Shown in pieces: positions 18,804-29,100 of a DNA stretch of 64,000 bases. The notes beneath the pieces are model-generated. The model had not been told where the DNA came from, searched no databases, and saw nothing but the letters and a program-made list of their open reading frames with translations. This DNA comes from Lepidostoma basale (Eukaryota > Arthropoda > Insecta > Trichoptera > Lepidostomatidae): contig JAHDVF020001050.1 in the NCBI GenBank assembly GCA_022606425.2, positions 1,328,001 to 1,392,000 on the forward strand, in the 5' to 3' direction. The position numbers and the translations under genes are program-made. How positions within the stretch are numbered: the first letter of the stretch is position 1; each line of letters starts with the position of its first letter.

Positions 18804-18842
18804 TACCATCACGCCGTCTCCCCGAAGTGATAGGCAAGAAAT
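18804..18842 (-). mobile_element. LINE-A tail scrap
   Basis: accatcacgccgtctccccg is the complement of the LINE-A/NA 3' end. No coding part. Confidence 0.6.
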
Positions 18843-19317
18843 ATATTTTGGTACCTTTATCAAGTCTTTTTTGTACTTAAACATTAATATAGAATTAACA
18901 TACTATATAAAGGTGTTTTGATGAATATTTTAACACTTAATAATATAATCTTAAGAATATAAAATTAAATTTAGAAGCGTTGAGCGATATGGTGAAAATA
19001 ATATTTTGGTTTGAATTAGAGTGCTTCGGTAATTTTAGCTACCCCGAATTTCAACCCCTTCCTAGTTATTCCTCTGCGCCGCTTTGTTCCGCTTCTTTCA
19101 CTACTTATTCAACAAGCTGAAAAATATTATTTAAGTTAGGTAGTGATTTATGACTCTCCTAAGCCTAAGTTCAGCGGAAACTTGTCGGATTGGCTAAACC
19201 AACCATATAAAAAAACTAAAGAATGGCTTCTTTCAAGGTAATTTATTTAACATTTGAATTCAATGTAAGCTTTCGATTACATTATAAACTAACTATTATA
19301 CCTATATACGAGTATAA
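18843..19317. other. Unassigned AT-rich stretch
   Basis: I saw no repeat match and no ORF of note. Confidence 0.25.
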
Positions 19318-19410
19318 TAATGAAATTAAACGATGTTTTTTACTACTTACACTTTTGTCTTTATTTCAACAGTGGTTTCGCCAGGTTCGCTGGAATTGAC
19401 AGACTAGTGG
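19318..19410 (-). repeat. HH3 element, inverted
   Basis: aaacgatgttttttactact, then cacttttgtctttatttc, then ggtttcgccaggttcgctgg. Complement of the HH3 tail and the second half of its hammerhead. Confidence 0.65.
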
Positions 19411-19439
19411 ACACTTCTTATTCTTCTTCTACTTGTTCT

Positions 19440-19655
19440 CTATTTATCCGGAGGTATTTACAATCCAGGAATACTGAGAGAGCTAAGTCTATACGTTCCC
19501 CATAGCTATAACAGAGCAAGGGGGCATATATCAATTTATGCCCCAAATTGTCGCACAGAGGCCCTTCGAAGTTCTCCTGCATTGAAAGCGATTCGTCTTT
19601 TAAATGAGGTTGCAATGAGGACCTCTTTGGATGCAATTATGGCGAATTCGTGAAT
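19440..19655 (+). mobile_element. LINE C-terminal fragment
   Basis: One frame reads GIYNPGILRELSLYVPHSYN, then CRTEALRSSPALKAIRLLNE and MRTSLDAI. It is clearly a LINE ORF2 end of the same general type as LINE-J (LFVPDNY … CRTN … LLN), but a different family. Confidence 0.65.
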
Positions 19656-19739
19656 ACCCTTACGATAAGGGCAGCAAGAAAATAACTGGCATATTCTTAT
19701 TCATAAGATTCTATGTATATTTGCTTTGGTATTATTTTT

Positions 19740-19815
19740 TTTCACCCTTCACATCGATTTGGCTCGCGCTGTAATGATGTAAGGAGTTTTTTCAACAAAA
19801 TAATAATAAAAATTT
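19740..19815 (+). mobile_element. SINE-T long-subfamily 3' end
   Basis: cacatcgatttggctcgcgc and gtaatgatgtaaggag match the extra 3' block of the SINE at 1967-2335. The copy ends in (AAT)n. Confidence 0.65.
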
Positions 19816-20290
19816 AGGACGGTGTCCTGTTATTTCTCGGAGCCTGTTTCTGGGATGCAGATGTCCAACTGTCTCGCCATCTTTTAGGTGGTCTTCCTGG
19901 AGGTCGATTTCCTGTTGGTACTTTATTTGTCGGCTATATTTATCACTCTATCAGAACATGCTATTTCCACATGATATCTCCAGTAGCGTCTCTCAGTGTT
20001 CCCCATCGCACGACATCTTCTACATTACAGATCTTTCTTATTTCACACTTTCTTATTCTGTCTCGGAGTGTCGTTCCCGCAACGGATCGGAGAGTCTTCA
20101 TTTCTGTGGTTCTTAGGCGACTATTTGTTCTGATGGTGTCAGCTCTCGTTTTTATTCCATATGTCATGTCCAGCACTTTTGTTTCTAAATTTTGTGGCAT
20201 GTCTGACTTGAAGATGTTGCCCAGCCTTCCGAATGCAGAGCAACCAAGCTGCATTCTCCTTTCTCCTTTAATATCAATATAAAATTTCAG
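19816..20290 (-). pseudogene. LINE-C C-terminal fragment
   Basis: The minus-strand frame 19961-20254 reads VLDMTYGIKTRADTIRTNSR, then TEMKTLRSVAGTTLRDRIRK and EIRKICNVEDVVRWGTLRDA. The rest (QVPTGNRPPG..) is shifted. The same protein piece occurs forward at 28774-29100. Post-catalytic LINE region only. Confidence 0.75.
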
Positions 20291-20304
20291 TAAATTTTAC
20301 CTGT

Positions 20305-20458
20305 AGGAGACAGATGTTCTGGCTGCGAAACGTGAGGAAGTGGACCAGCATCCGAAGTGTGGAGGAGCTGTTCCGAGCGGCGCAGGACAGGGACAGGTTC
20401 GCCGAGGTGATCGCCAACGTTGAGGGGACCCAAAAGAGCACTTGAAGAAGAAGAAGAA
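20305..20458 (+). mobile_element. LINE-like 3' end with (AAG)n tail
   Basis: The plus strand reads MFWLRNVRKWTSIRSVEELF then RAAQDRDRFAEVIANVEGTQ, a stop and (GAA)n. The motif A-x-D-R-x-x-F/W matches LINE C-terminal ends. It is notably GC-rich compared with its surroundings, so it may be a younger or foreign copy. Confidence 0.55.
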
Positions 20459-20514
20459 ATTTTACACGATTATTTTTAAGTATTTTTTGTATAGAATAAT
20501 GTTTCCCACCCCTG

Positions 20515-20700
20515 ATCCTATAAGGGTCGGGATTGGAACTCCATTGTGCACTTCCATCTTTTCTTCTGTCGATATATTTCTATTTGCGGTAATGACTTTG
20601 AATGCACCATTTATTTTGTTTCCAGTTCCAACCCTTCTTCCGATATCTTTCTACATTCTTCCATCTCTTGTAAACATGCATCCCAGATCATTTCTCAGAT
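20515..20700 (-). mobile_element. LINE-A middle fragment
   Basis: The complement of the region coding DIGRRVGTGNKINGAFKVI and MAVHNGV. It is followed after a short gap by a forward LINE-A scrap at 20738, so the locus was rearranged. Confidence 0.65.
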
Positions 20701-20737
20701 AATCAATTAACAGATTATTTATTTTAATTAACAATTA

Positions 20738-20826
20738 ACCCTTATGTATGAAAGTGAAGGATGAAAGTAGAATAAATGCAGTAGAAATGAGATCTCTAAG
20801 ACGAATGTGTGGAAAATCTGTTCCTC
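20738..20826 (+). mobile_element. LINE-A scrap
   Basis: KDESRINAVEMRSLRRMCGK is readable. The copy is cut at 20826, where a PAL repeat begins. Confidence 0.75.
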
Positions 20827-21095
20827 AACATTGTAGCATATTCCAAAAAATTGTCAGATATGGTGGTCGTAAGAAGGGCGGAATGGGGAATGTTGTTAAC
20901 ATAAAACGATCGCTTAACCCAACCAATGACAGGTCATTAGTCTTGTAAGCGCCTCGACCACCATATTCTGTTCCCAGAAAACAATTTACATATTCGTCTC
21001 TATTGAGATACCATTAATCCTTATTAAAAAATTATTAACCCGCAATGGGTAAAATCCAGTATTTGTCTACAAGTATTTGTAAACATTCAAAATGT
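20827..21095 (+). repeat. PAL repeat, single arm
   Basis: ccaaaaaattgtcagatatg, gtcgtaagaagggcggaat, cccaaccaatgacaggtc, tcgtctctattgagatac, taacccgcaatgggtaaa. It equals one arm of the large palindrome at 60190-60752. No coding capacity. Confidence 0.8.
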
Positions 21096-21760
21096 TAAAA
21101 CAAATTTATTTAATAACATAAACAAAATTATTTTCTTACGAAGTTCGTATACTATAATACACAATTGGAAGGGTCTTTTTTGACAGAATTTATGAAGTCA
21201 TATTGTATACGCTTCGGGGGCTTAAATTTAAAACTAAATAACGTATTGTGTAATACACTTTTACGGCAATCTTGTAGGGTTCTGGCAGGAATCTCATTGT
21301 CCTCCCACGTGGAGAAAGGACACGATAAATCATACATCACGGCCTAGAGAAGGAAGGGACAACGAAGAAATAATTTCCTGTCTCTTCTTTACAGATCCAT
21401 CCATAACCGGACGTATCTCCAGCAAGTTGTCAGCTACAATAAATACCACTTAGAAGAAAGCGTAGAATCTTATAGCAATAAATTTATTTATTTATTTGTG
21501 TCTTGGAGTATTTTTTACAAGTTGGTTGAACTGTTTGCTGTTGTGCTTTCGGGGATGAAGGAAATTTGTTGTACTAGATAACCTGGAGCATCTTGTCACT
21601 ATTGTTATGCGTTGTATTTTATAGTACCGGATAATACAGGGGCGAATCGGTGATAAACTGCCTCCTAGTGAATGTACGAGGGATTCCTTACTATGAATAC
21701 CGCCTTCAGTAGATACATTTTCAAAGAATTGTGAAAAGTTATTCTGGAAATAAGGATTAA
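21096..21760. other. Unassigned stretch
   Basis: Frames of about 60 codons exist on both strands near 21150-21350, but I do not recognise them. No repeat match within the window. Confidence 0.3.
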
Positions 21761-22433
21761 AAAATATAATCTTAACTAACTAACTAACTTACCATCACGC
21801 CGTCTCCCCGGAGGGGTAGGCAGAAAGAATGGAACGCCACACTGTTCTGTCCTGACATACGTCTCTCGCTTCCTCTACATTCATACATCTTGTCATGCAC
21901 GCACGCATTTGTTTATTTAGGAAGTATGTTTTCAAAGGATGGGCGGGTGGAGAAGGATATTGAAAGAAGGGTTGGGGCAGGCAACAGAATAAATGGTGCA
22001 CTTAAAGTTGTCATCGCAAACAAAAGCCTATCCAAAAAAGCTAAGATGGCAGTGCACAATGGTGTTCTTGTGCCGACCCCTATGTATGGAAGTGAAGCAT
22101 GGAACTGGCAAAAGAAGGATGAAAGTAGAATAAATGCAGTAGAAATGAGATCTCTAAGACGAATGTGTGGCAAATCTGTATATGATAGAGTGACAAATGC
22201 AAGTATAAGAAGTGAATGTGGTGCGAATGAAAGTGTTATGAACAAAATAATGAAAGGGTCATTAAGATGGTTTGGACACATGGAAAGAATGAGTGAAGAC
22301 AGAATGTTAAAGAAGGTATATGTAAACGGCGTGAACGGAGCTAGAAATAGAGGAAGACCGAGGAAAACGTGGCACGATCAAATCAATCAAATATTGAATG
22401 TCGGTCACGTGAGGAGTCGGAAAATATAATCTT
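21761..22433 (-). mobile_element. LINE-A insertion with 5' inversion (twin priming)
   Basis: AAAATATAATCTT occurs at 21761-21773 and 22421-22433, a perfect 13-bp target duplication. Between them lie the LINE-A 3' end on the minus strand (21774-21905: tail, SAYPSGETA back to RACMTR) and the adjoining upstream part in the opposite sense (21906-22420, FVYLGSMFSKDG to GHVRSRK). The two pieces meet in the protein at VRSRK|RACM with a loss of about a dozen bases. Confidence 0.92.
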
Positions 22434-22520
22434 GCACGATCAATTATGTAAAACTTCTTATCTGATTCTCAATAAAACATATGTTTTACTATAGTATTTT
22501 TTTACGGATATTACGAAGCC

Positions 22521-22552
22521 CTGGGGAAGCTTGGGTTTAAGCGAAACTAGTC
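22521..22552 (+). ncRNA. Hammerhead-like ribozyme motif (HH8)
   Basis: CUGGGGA (A6 as G), A, stem II GCUU with AAGC, GAAAC, the self-complementary ACUAGU and C. Stem I GCC pairs with GGC. The tail continues cattgtggtgaataac and cagtgttttta. Single copy in this window, so support is structural only. Confidence 0.5.
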
Positions 22553-22649
22553 GGCAATTAAAATAACCGCATTGTGGTGAATAACAAAGTACAGTGTTTT
22601 TATTTTATTTTATTTTAAATACAAATAAAAAATAAAAAATGTTTTTCTT

Positions 22650-22980
22650 CTAATATACGCCATACTTTGTGTTGTCTTGATGGTTTATTTCTATTTTTCT
22701 TTTTTATACACTTTGTTTACACAACACTTATATTTATAAAAATATTATATTATAAAATTGTTGTTGTTTACATGATCTGACAGATGTTGTAAAGATTTAT
22801 AATAATAATTTATAAAATCTTTATAATATCTGTCATATCATGTAAACAACAACAACTATATAATTTTTTTATAAACATGTATCTTTACTGAAGAAGGACT
22901 GTGTGTCCGAAACATGTCTATATAATTTTATTTTTAATGTAAGTGTTGTGTATACAAAGTGTATAAAAAAAAAAATAGAA
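22650..22980. repeat. HH1 inverted pair
   Basis: Left arm (minus): tatacactttgtttacacaa, cacttatatttata. Right arm (plus): hammerhead at 22888 then aagtgttgtgtatacaaagt. An inner palindrome (gttgttgtttacatgat … atcatgtaaacaacaacaac) joins them. Only the right arm keeps the full motif. Confidence 0.75.
22888..22918 (+). ncRNA. Hammerhead-like ribozyme motif (HH1)
   Basis: CUGAAGA matches the core consensus CUGANGA exactly. An extra A, stem II GGAC/GUCC with a UGUGU loop, GAAAC, self-complementary ACAUGU and C follow. Stem I is poor in this copy. Confidence 0.65.
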
Positions 22981-23009
22981 ATAAAATTTATTTTGTTTTG
23001 AGAAAGCAA

Positions 23010-23185
23010 TGATTGGAGATGCAATGTTAATGTTATACCATTGTTTCGGGCGAAACTCTATGATACTTTAACATTTTTAACTGTTAAAGTTTATAACACT
23101 GTTATGATATCACGATTTTTATTATTTGTCGTAACAGCTGTTTTGCCAACCGATATTGGCATTATCATATGTTACAAACAACTAA
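23010..23185 (-). repeat. HH2 element
   Basis: Minus-strand motif at 23133-23169: UGAUAA, U, GCCAA/UUGGC stem, AAAAC, ACAGCUGU. The tail reads towards 23100, and the far end (ttgtttcgggcgaaactct) is at 23041-23060. Core partly worn. Confidence 0.6.
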
Positions 23186-23317
23186 ATATACAAATTGAAA
23201 GATTAACTATTTATAACAAAATACGTGTATGCTGTTTGGTAATGAAATTTTAATATAAACAGAATTTTTGGTAGATGTTAATGCTAAATGATGAAAATTC
23301 ATTCAGTTTGGCAGCTT

Positions 23318-23400
23318 GTTGCCATCAGATTAGCAAAGGCAGGTTGGTTCTGCATGTTGGGAGATAAACAGTCTGTACTGACGCTGTTGAAGATGAATAC
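23318..23400 (-). mobile_element. LINE-G scrap
   Basis: The complement reads FIFNSVSTDCLSPNMQNQP; it matches 38495-38560 in sequence (gcgtcagtacagactgtttt). Short. Confidence 0.55.
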
Positions 23401-23714
23401 CTTCCAAGACCAGAATTCAAAATAATCCTTGATTTATCTGAAGAAACGGGTACTCACCCGTTTCGTGAACCCATCCCTCCTTATCCTACTATCGTGTAGA
23501 GATATGTCAGAAATCTTATCTGAACCTTATCATCAATATCAATGTTTTAACATGACATCGTGGTAGATTTTCAAATTATCTCAATTAATAGAGCTTAGTA
23601 AATATTCTAAATATCCTAAATTATTGAGTAATCTCTTGCCGAATCTTTACCTTTCAAACCTTTGCCGAGGTATAGGTCCATATCTGATTAATCTGACATA
23701 TGTCTAATTCTTCT
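23401..23714. other. Unassigned stretch
   Basis: No feature recognised. A ctgaagaaacgggt…acccgtttcgtg hairpin at 23439-23467 was considered as a hammerhead and set aside. Confidence 0.25.
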
Positions 23715-24165
23715 TCTTCTTCCTTGTTGTAGACCTATGTGGTCTATTCTCCAGAGTGTTGCTCCTCCTGTGAGGTAGACTCCTAGCTGTCCTTCCATCT
23801 TTTAGGAGGTCTTCCACGACGACGAGTTACATGAGGCTGATTATGCAATGCAATACAGGGGAGTCTGGTGGTGTCCATTCTTTGAACATGACCGTGCTAG
23901 TCCCTTTTTCGCTGTCTGCTCCATCTTATATTATCCTCATCCTTACAAATCTCTCTTATTCTAGTGTTACTCAGGTGTCTCAGTGTCTTGCCTGCTATCC
24001 TCTTCAGTGTCTTCATTTAGTCCTCAAAACTTGTTTGGTCCTTACTGTATCTGCCCCATGCTTTGAAGCCATATGTTATTTTTGGTCTTATGCATGCTTT
24101 ATAGATTCTCATCTTACTCTTAATAGCCATGTCTTTGTTTTGTCTCACATATGTTCAGTATAAAA
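23715..24165 (-). mobile_element. LINE-E 3' region
   Basis: The complement gives GRPPKRWKDS and tagacctatgtggtctattc-type blocks shared with 57963-58205, plus KTWLLRVRMRIYKACIRPK-like sequence at 24061-24140. Many stops. One of the longer LINE-E remnants. Confidence 0.65.
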
Positions 24166-24169
24166 ATAC

Positions 24170-24490
24170 CAACTAACTAACCATCACGCCGTACCATACT
24201 ACCTCGGAGGGGTTGGATGGACCGCCATACTGTTCCATCCTGACATAATACTCTCTCTCTTATTCATTGACACACCGTGACACAAACGCTCGTCGATTTT
24301 TCCAACTCGAATGTGGCCGCCTTTTAGTATTTGATTAATTTATTCATGGCATGCTTTCTTTGGTCTTCTACAACTTCTCTCTCCACTCACACAGCATGTA
24401 TATAACCATTCAACCACTCTTCTTTCGTCCATTCGTTCCGTATGTCCAAACCATCTCAGGGATCCTTTTTTAAATTTACGTATGATGCAA
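24170..24490 (-). mobile_element. LINE-A divergent copy
   Basis: Complement of a LINE-A 3' end in which the motif reads like KKAWHEQINQILK, close to the copy at 33154-33591. It starts with a damaged tail (ctaaccatcacgccgtacc). Confidence 0.7.
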
Positions 24491-24504
24491 TCGTCTGCCT
24501 TATA

Positions 24505-24785
24505 TAATTAACTTACAATCAGGCCATCTTCCCTAAGGGGTAAGCAGAAAGAATGGACCGCCACACTGTTATTCGATTCTGCAACATTCATACATTGTGT
24601 CATGCACGCACGTCGATTTCTCCGACTGCTCACGTGGCTAATATTCAATATTTGATTTATTTGATCGTGTCAGCGTTTTCCTAGGTCTTCCTCTATTTCA
24701 AGTTCCATTTACATCGTTACCGTATACTTTTTTTTACCGTTCTTTCTTCATTCATTCTTTCTTTGTGTCCAAACCATCTACCTTA
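24505..24785 (-). mobile_element. LINE-A fragment
   Basis: A second inverted 3' end just upstream: caggccatcttccctaaggg, then sequences coding RSSRNRRACMTQCMN and GRPRKTLTRSN-like residues. No open frame. Confidence 0.65.
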
Positions 24786-24864
24786 CATTTCTCCCTTATT
24801 TCGTCTTTTAGTTTTTTTAATCATATATTCTATCAATAAAAACGATACGATAGTATAAGTGTTT

Positions 24865-24960
24865 CATACGAATGTAGAATCAGAATAGAAGTGTTGCGTT
24901 CTACCCTTTCTGTCTACCACTCTGCTGAAATGGCATGACAGGAAGTTAGTTTAGTGACGA
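24865..24960 (+). mobile_element. LINE-A tail scrap
   Basis: gttctaccctttctgtctac, aaatggcatgacaggaagtta. It is a worn 3' end. Confidence 0.45.
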
Positions 24961-25280
24961 ACTCATCCCCTAAGACATAAATAATTTTGCATGCAGCAAC
25001 TGCGACACATGTAGCCGATAATTCCTCTCCCATATAGATGTCACGTCATAAGTGCGGGTTGGTTATCAGGGGCTGAAAGGGGGGCGGGGGGTTGGAAAGG
25101 TCAAAGGACACCTGGACTCACATCTGGGTACTAAATTATTCCCCAATACGTGACCCGAACCTCTCGTCCACTAATTTTGGGATGACCAATGATAGTTGAA
25201 AGGCGAGCCTGACATTTCAATAAATTGGTCGCGTTTGTATAACCATTTATTCGTCAAGCAAATGAAAGAATATTTTCTCC
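24961..25280. other. Unassigned stretch
   Basis: Contains ggggggcggggggttgg near 25079-25097 and no repeat match. Likely non-TE background. Confidence 0.3.
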
Positions 25281-26065
25281 TTAACCCTTAACGTACCGTG
25301 TTCAAAACAAAACGCTCGCTCCCATGTGGTCAATTCAGTTTACCGCTAACTTTATCTAAATATCAAGCATATGACTCGATGAATCAAAATTTAATTTATG
25401 TCATCTTGTGGGGAATTTCATTAGGAATAGATCGATATCTATAACATACATGGATTATTTGAAAAACAAATCATTATTAATTTTTTTCTGGAACCATGCG
25501 ATTTCTGATATGGAATGCGTCACAGCATACGAGCAACTGACAACAAACTTGTCTTGCCGCGGCCGGCGGGGCGAGACTTTACGAGATTTTACGTATGATA
25601 AAGGCACCTAGGCAAAATGTATAGTACGTTCAAGGCAACGAGTACGTATTAATATTTGTCCCTTTTGGTAAAGTGTTAATATTTTCACAGTTCTGATATT
25701 ATTAAGTTGCGTGCTGCGTTTCCATCCAGTCGGTATTATTACGTACCTATTGAAAAGGTCAAAGATATAATTTATAATACGTTCAAAACAGCGAGTAAGT
25801 ATTTGTCACTTTTGATAAAGTTGTAAATTTTAGCAAAACAAATTCTACCTTAACACGAATGAAGGTGAGGGCAGTCTTAGAAATTTTTTTTTTTTTGGGA
25901 TGAAGGAAGTAATTTTTTGCTTTTTTTTTTTATTACGAAATATTGAGAACACTTCAATGGAGGATTACAATTTTTTTTATAATATTAGGGTCCATAGGTT
26001 TTAAGAAAATCAACTTTAAATTGGCAGTGGAAACTCAATTGACCACATGGCAACGCGACGGTTAA
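25281..26065 (+). mobile_element. TTAA-flanked DNA element, copy 1
   Basis: The element 25285-26061 is bounded by TTAA on both sides. Its ends share an inverted repeat: ccatgtggtcaattcagttt inside the left end matches the complement of the right end (gaccacatgg, with gaaactcaattg). A near-identical copy lies inverted at 62116-62911. TTAA target sites are typical of piggyBac-type transposons. The 68-codon frame at 25408 is not a recognisable transposase, so this is a non-autonomous copy. Confidence 0.75.
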
Positions 26066-26164
26066 TAGAAATCATAACATCTATCTATCTAGCATTGCGC
26101 CGTTTCCCTAAAGGGATAGTCAGAAATAGCAGATGGAAATGGATGGATTATATTGATGATATTC

Positions 26165-26680
26165 TAGGAAAAAGCTAGAATGGCAGTGCACAATGGTGTT
26201 CTTCTACCGACCCTTATGTATGGAAGCGAAGCATGGAACTGGCAAAAGAAGGATGAAAGTAGAATAAATGCAGTTGAAATGAGATCTCTTAGAAGAATGT
26301 GTGGATTCTCTGTGTATGATAGAGTGCCGAATGAAAATATAAGAAGTGAATGCGGTGCGAACGATGGTGTCATGAACAAAATAATGAAAAGATCATTAAG
26401 ATGGTTTGGATATATTGAAAGAATGAATGAAGAAAGAATGGTAAAAAAATTATATGTTAATGATGTAAATGGAAGCAGAAATAGAGGAAGACCGAGGAAA
26501 ACGTGGTACGATCAAATAAATCAAATATTGAATGTCGGCCATGTGAGGAGTCAGAGAAATCGACGCGCGTGCATGACACGATGTATGAATGTTGAGGAAT
26601 CGAGAGAAATATGTCAGGAAAGAAAAGTGTGGCAATCCATTCTTTCTGCCTACCCCTTCGGGGAGACGGAGTTTTCCTCG
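26165..26680 (+). mobile_element. LINE-A C-terminal copy, open frame
   Basis: A 180-codon open frame (26180-26722) covers MAVHNGVLLPTLMYGSEAWN to SILSAYPFGET. It is one of the cleanest copies of this region. The normal stop and TTAG tail are lost: at 26676 the sequence switches to an inverted LINE-A piece. Confidence 0.85.
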
Positions 26681-26732
26681 GCTTCCTCTATTTCTGGTTC
26701 CATTTACATCATTAACATATAATTTAAACATT
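26676..26732 (-). mobile_element. LINE-A inverted scrap
   Basis: ttttcctcggcttcctctat to catcattaacatataattt is the complement of the NDVNGTRNRGRPRK region of the neighbouring copy. It probably arose with that insertion. Confidence 0.7.
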
Positions 26733-26734
26733 AA

Positions 26735-26830
26735 ATATGTATCTTTATAATATAATATCACTGAGGAACGACCGGTTGCCCGAAACATCTACAACACAAA
26801 ATATGGCGAACATAGATTAAATTGTATTTT
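26735..26830 (+). repeat. HH1 element, internally deleted
   Basis: CUGAGGA at 26761, A, CGACCGGUUGCCC, GAAAC, AUCU. It jumps straight to the far end of HH1 (acaacacaaaatatggcgaa). The core is kept but stem II is poor. Confidence 0.55.
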
Positions 26831-26839
26831 AAATAAAAA

Positions 26840-27060
26840 CTTTTTTATGTATCACAATTGTATTTTATTTTAGGCGACAGCTGTTTCGTCAACCTATGTT
26901 TACACCATCAGGTGTTTCAATAATATATTTAAAAAAAATCAGAAACAGCTGTCGCGTAAAATAAAATACAATTGTTTTACATAAAGCAAAGTTTTTTATT
27001 TAACAGTTTATAAGGTTAGAGTGTCATAGTGTTTCGGCCAAAACAATGGACTATGTAATT
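26840..27060. repeat. HH2 inverted pair
   Basis: Minus-strand hammerhead at 26876-26922 (CUGAUGG, U, worn stem II, GAAAC, ACAGCUGU, C) followed head to head by a plus-strand half motif (agaaacagctgtcgcg, 26941-26956) and HH2 tail to gtgtttcggccaaaacaatg at 27030-27049. Confidence 0.7.
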
Positions 27061-27915
27061 TTATTTCGTATGCAGATATGTTTTATATGAATCAAAATTA
27101 TGACGTCATAAAATAAAAACCGATTTTACCACGAACTAGAAAGTCGTTTATAAAGTAAAATACGAAAATATTGAGTGACACATAAAATGAAAACATAAAT
27201 ATTTTTTAAATTTACGTTGCTTTTTAAGCGGTTCAGCGGCGTAACTCTTTCACCGACCCTTTTATAAAATGAAGTGAAAAGGGCGAATATTTTATAATAA
27301 ACCACCGGAAGTCCGGCCCTGCCATGTGCTCCAGCGCCGAATCGCCCTCCATCGAATTCCCTTTATATTTTGAATGCTGGGAGCAAAACCTTTGTTGGAG
27401 AACATTTTTCACAATCATTTTTCATAAACGAAGTACGTACAAGCTGTTTCAGCCGGTGATGAGAAAAATCTTTAATAGAACACTCCACATAAGCTTCCAA
27501 TAGTATTATGTTGTGTAGTCGTGATTGGTATTGCGTGCTCTTTGAAACAAAGAGACTTTTTAATACACAGATGGATTCTATTTGTCATATAATATTTTCG
27601 AATCCTCTTTGTCCATAGATAAAAGCACTTAATCCTTTCCTCTTTATTTGTAATATGGTTAAAAGCATTCACAATAGAATAGAAAGCGCTTTTGTTAAAA
27701 AATATTTATTCTAGTTTCCGGTTTCAAAAAAACCGGTTTTTATTTTTTAATGATTTCAAAATACGACCTGGATACAGAAGGGATAAAACAGCAACAAGTA
27801 GAGAAGAAAGAGCAGTATATGTAACAGTAGAGGGAAGAAGGCTGAAGATGAAAAAGATTTAATAGAAGGATCGCTGAAATGATTTATTTTTATTTTTATT
27901 TTTATTTTTTATAAT
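27061..27915. other. Unassigned stretch ending in (TTTTTA)n
   Basis: Includes a GC-richer patch at 27295-27360 (ccaccggaagtccggccctg) and a short (ATTTTT)n run at 27885-27915. Frames on the minus strand (27233, 27472) are unrecognised. No repeat match. Confidence 0.3.
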
Positions 27916-27924
27916 TTCTTATTA

Positions 27925-28162
27925 TTTTTTATGTATACAACATGTCGTTTAAACTCTATTACTGTATACAATTTATTTTTTAATTATTATATTGATTCTC
28001 GTAACATGTGATAGGTAGCCAATCTATCGACATTTTATTGCCACGTGAGTTCTACACCAGACCAAAGACAGTGTGCCCAATAGCACTGCCATCGCCGGGA
28101 ATCGAACCCGAGACCTTCGGTATGGAAGTCAGAGTTTTTACCACTCTGCTACGAACGTCTTT
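27925..28162 (-). mobile_element. SINE-T, nearly full length
   Basis: The complement of the whole SINE-T: 3' end acaacatgtcgtttaaactc, B box complement ggaatcgaacc near 28096, 5' end tgctacgaacgtc near 28150-28162. The A and B boxes each carry changes. Confidence 0.85.
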
Positions 28163-28184
28163 GACAAATGGATGAGAGAAGAAT

Positions 28185-28430
28185 GGTTAGACATTAGAAA
28201 AAAACAGTGTGAGTGGAATGAGTAACCGGGGACGACCAAGGAAAGCATGACTTGACCAAATTAATTTATTATATAAAGACGGTCACATTCGAAGTCGGAA
28301 AAATCTGCAAGCGGTCATGTTACGATATGTGAATGTAGAGGAAGCTCTAAAGGAATGTCAGGACAGTACAGTATAGCCGTCCATCCTCTCTGATTACCCC
28401 TTCAGTGAAACGACGTGATAGTTAGTTAAA
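28185..28430 (+). mobile_element. LINE-A divergent 3' end
   Basis: The plus strand reads RGRPRKAWLDQINLLYKDGH, then RYVNVEEALKECQDSTV. The tail is acgacgtgatagttagtt. It groups with the 33154 and 24170 copies. Confidence 0.7.
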
Positions 28431-28530
28431 ATTAAATGATGTTTTTTTAAACTATTTCTACTTTTGACATTACTTCGACGAGTTTTTTTAGTGAGCTAGC
28501 TGGTCTCGATCTGTTTATGTGTGTTTTTAT
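28431..28530 (-). repeat. HH3 tail scrap
   Basis: aaattaaatgatgttttttt, aactatttctacttttgac, attacttcgacg. Worn complement of the HH3 tail. Confidence 0.45.
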
Positions 28531-28544
28531 TAGTAGAAAAAACT

Positions 28545-28680
28545 ATTAATGTGGAAGTCTATAGTCGTTATGCATGGAAGTGAAGCATGGAGTTGGCATA
28601 ATAAGGAAAAAATAGGATATATATTATTGAAATGAAATTGCTTAGAATTATGTACAGAAAAAATAATGATGATTCAATTG
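28545..28680 (+). mobile_element. LINE-A scrap
   Basis: VMHGSEAWSWHNKEKIGYI then EMKLLRIMYRK. Divergent and short. Confidence 0.55.
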
Positions 28681-28769
28681 ATATTTTTAATTTAAGAAGA
28701 ATAAGGTTTTGGCAGCTTGCTGCCATCCTCTAGTACCTACATCTAAATTAATTAAGTTTGTATAATATA

Positions 28770-29100
28770 TGTTATGCTAAAGGAGAGCAAAATTCGAATC
28801 TACAAGAAATGCGTACGTCCTATAATGACATATGGGATAGAAACGAGAGCTGACACCATCAGAACAAAAAGCCTCCTAAGAACCACAGAAATGAAGACTC
28901 TCCGATCCGTTGCGGGATCGACACTCCGAGACAGAAAACGAAATTCTGAAATAAGAAAGATCTGTGGAAGATGTCGTGCGACGGAGAAGACTGAGAATAC
29001 GCTACTGGAGAGATTGTGTGGAAAGAGCATGTTCTGAAAGAGTGATAAATATAGCCGCAAATAAAGTACCAACAGGAAATCGACCTGCAGGAAGACCTAC
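28770..29100 (+). pseudogene. LINE-C C-terminal fragment
   Basis: The frame 28774-29037 reads RIYKKCVRPIMTYGIETRAD, TEMKTLRSVAGSTLRDRKRN and EIRKICG. In the next frame it continues with YWRDCVERAC and VPTGNRPAGRP. It stops matching LINE-C at about 29100, where LINE-D takes over. Confidence 0.75.

Noticed and set aside
23439..23475. CUGAAGA followed by a 6-bp hairpin (ACGGGU/ACCCGU), like the first half of a hammerhead
   Set aside because: After the hairpin the sequence is UUCGUGAAC instead of GAAAC and a palindrome plus C, and there is no known HH tail.
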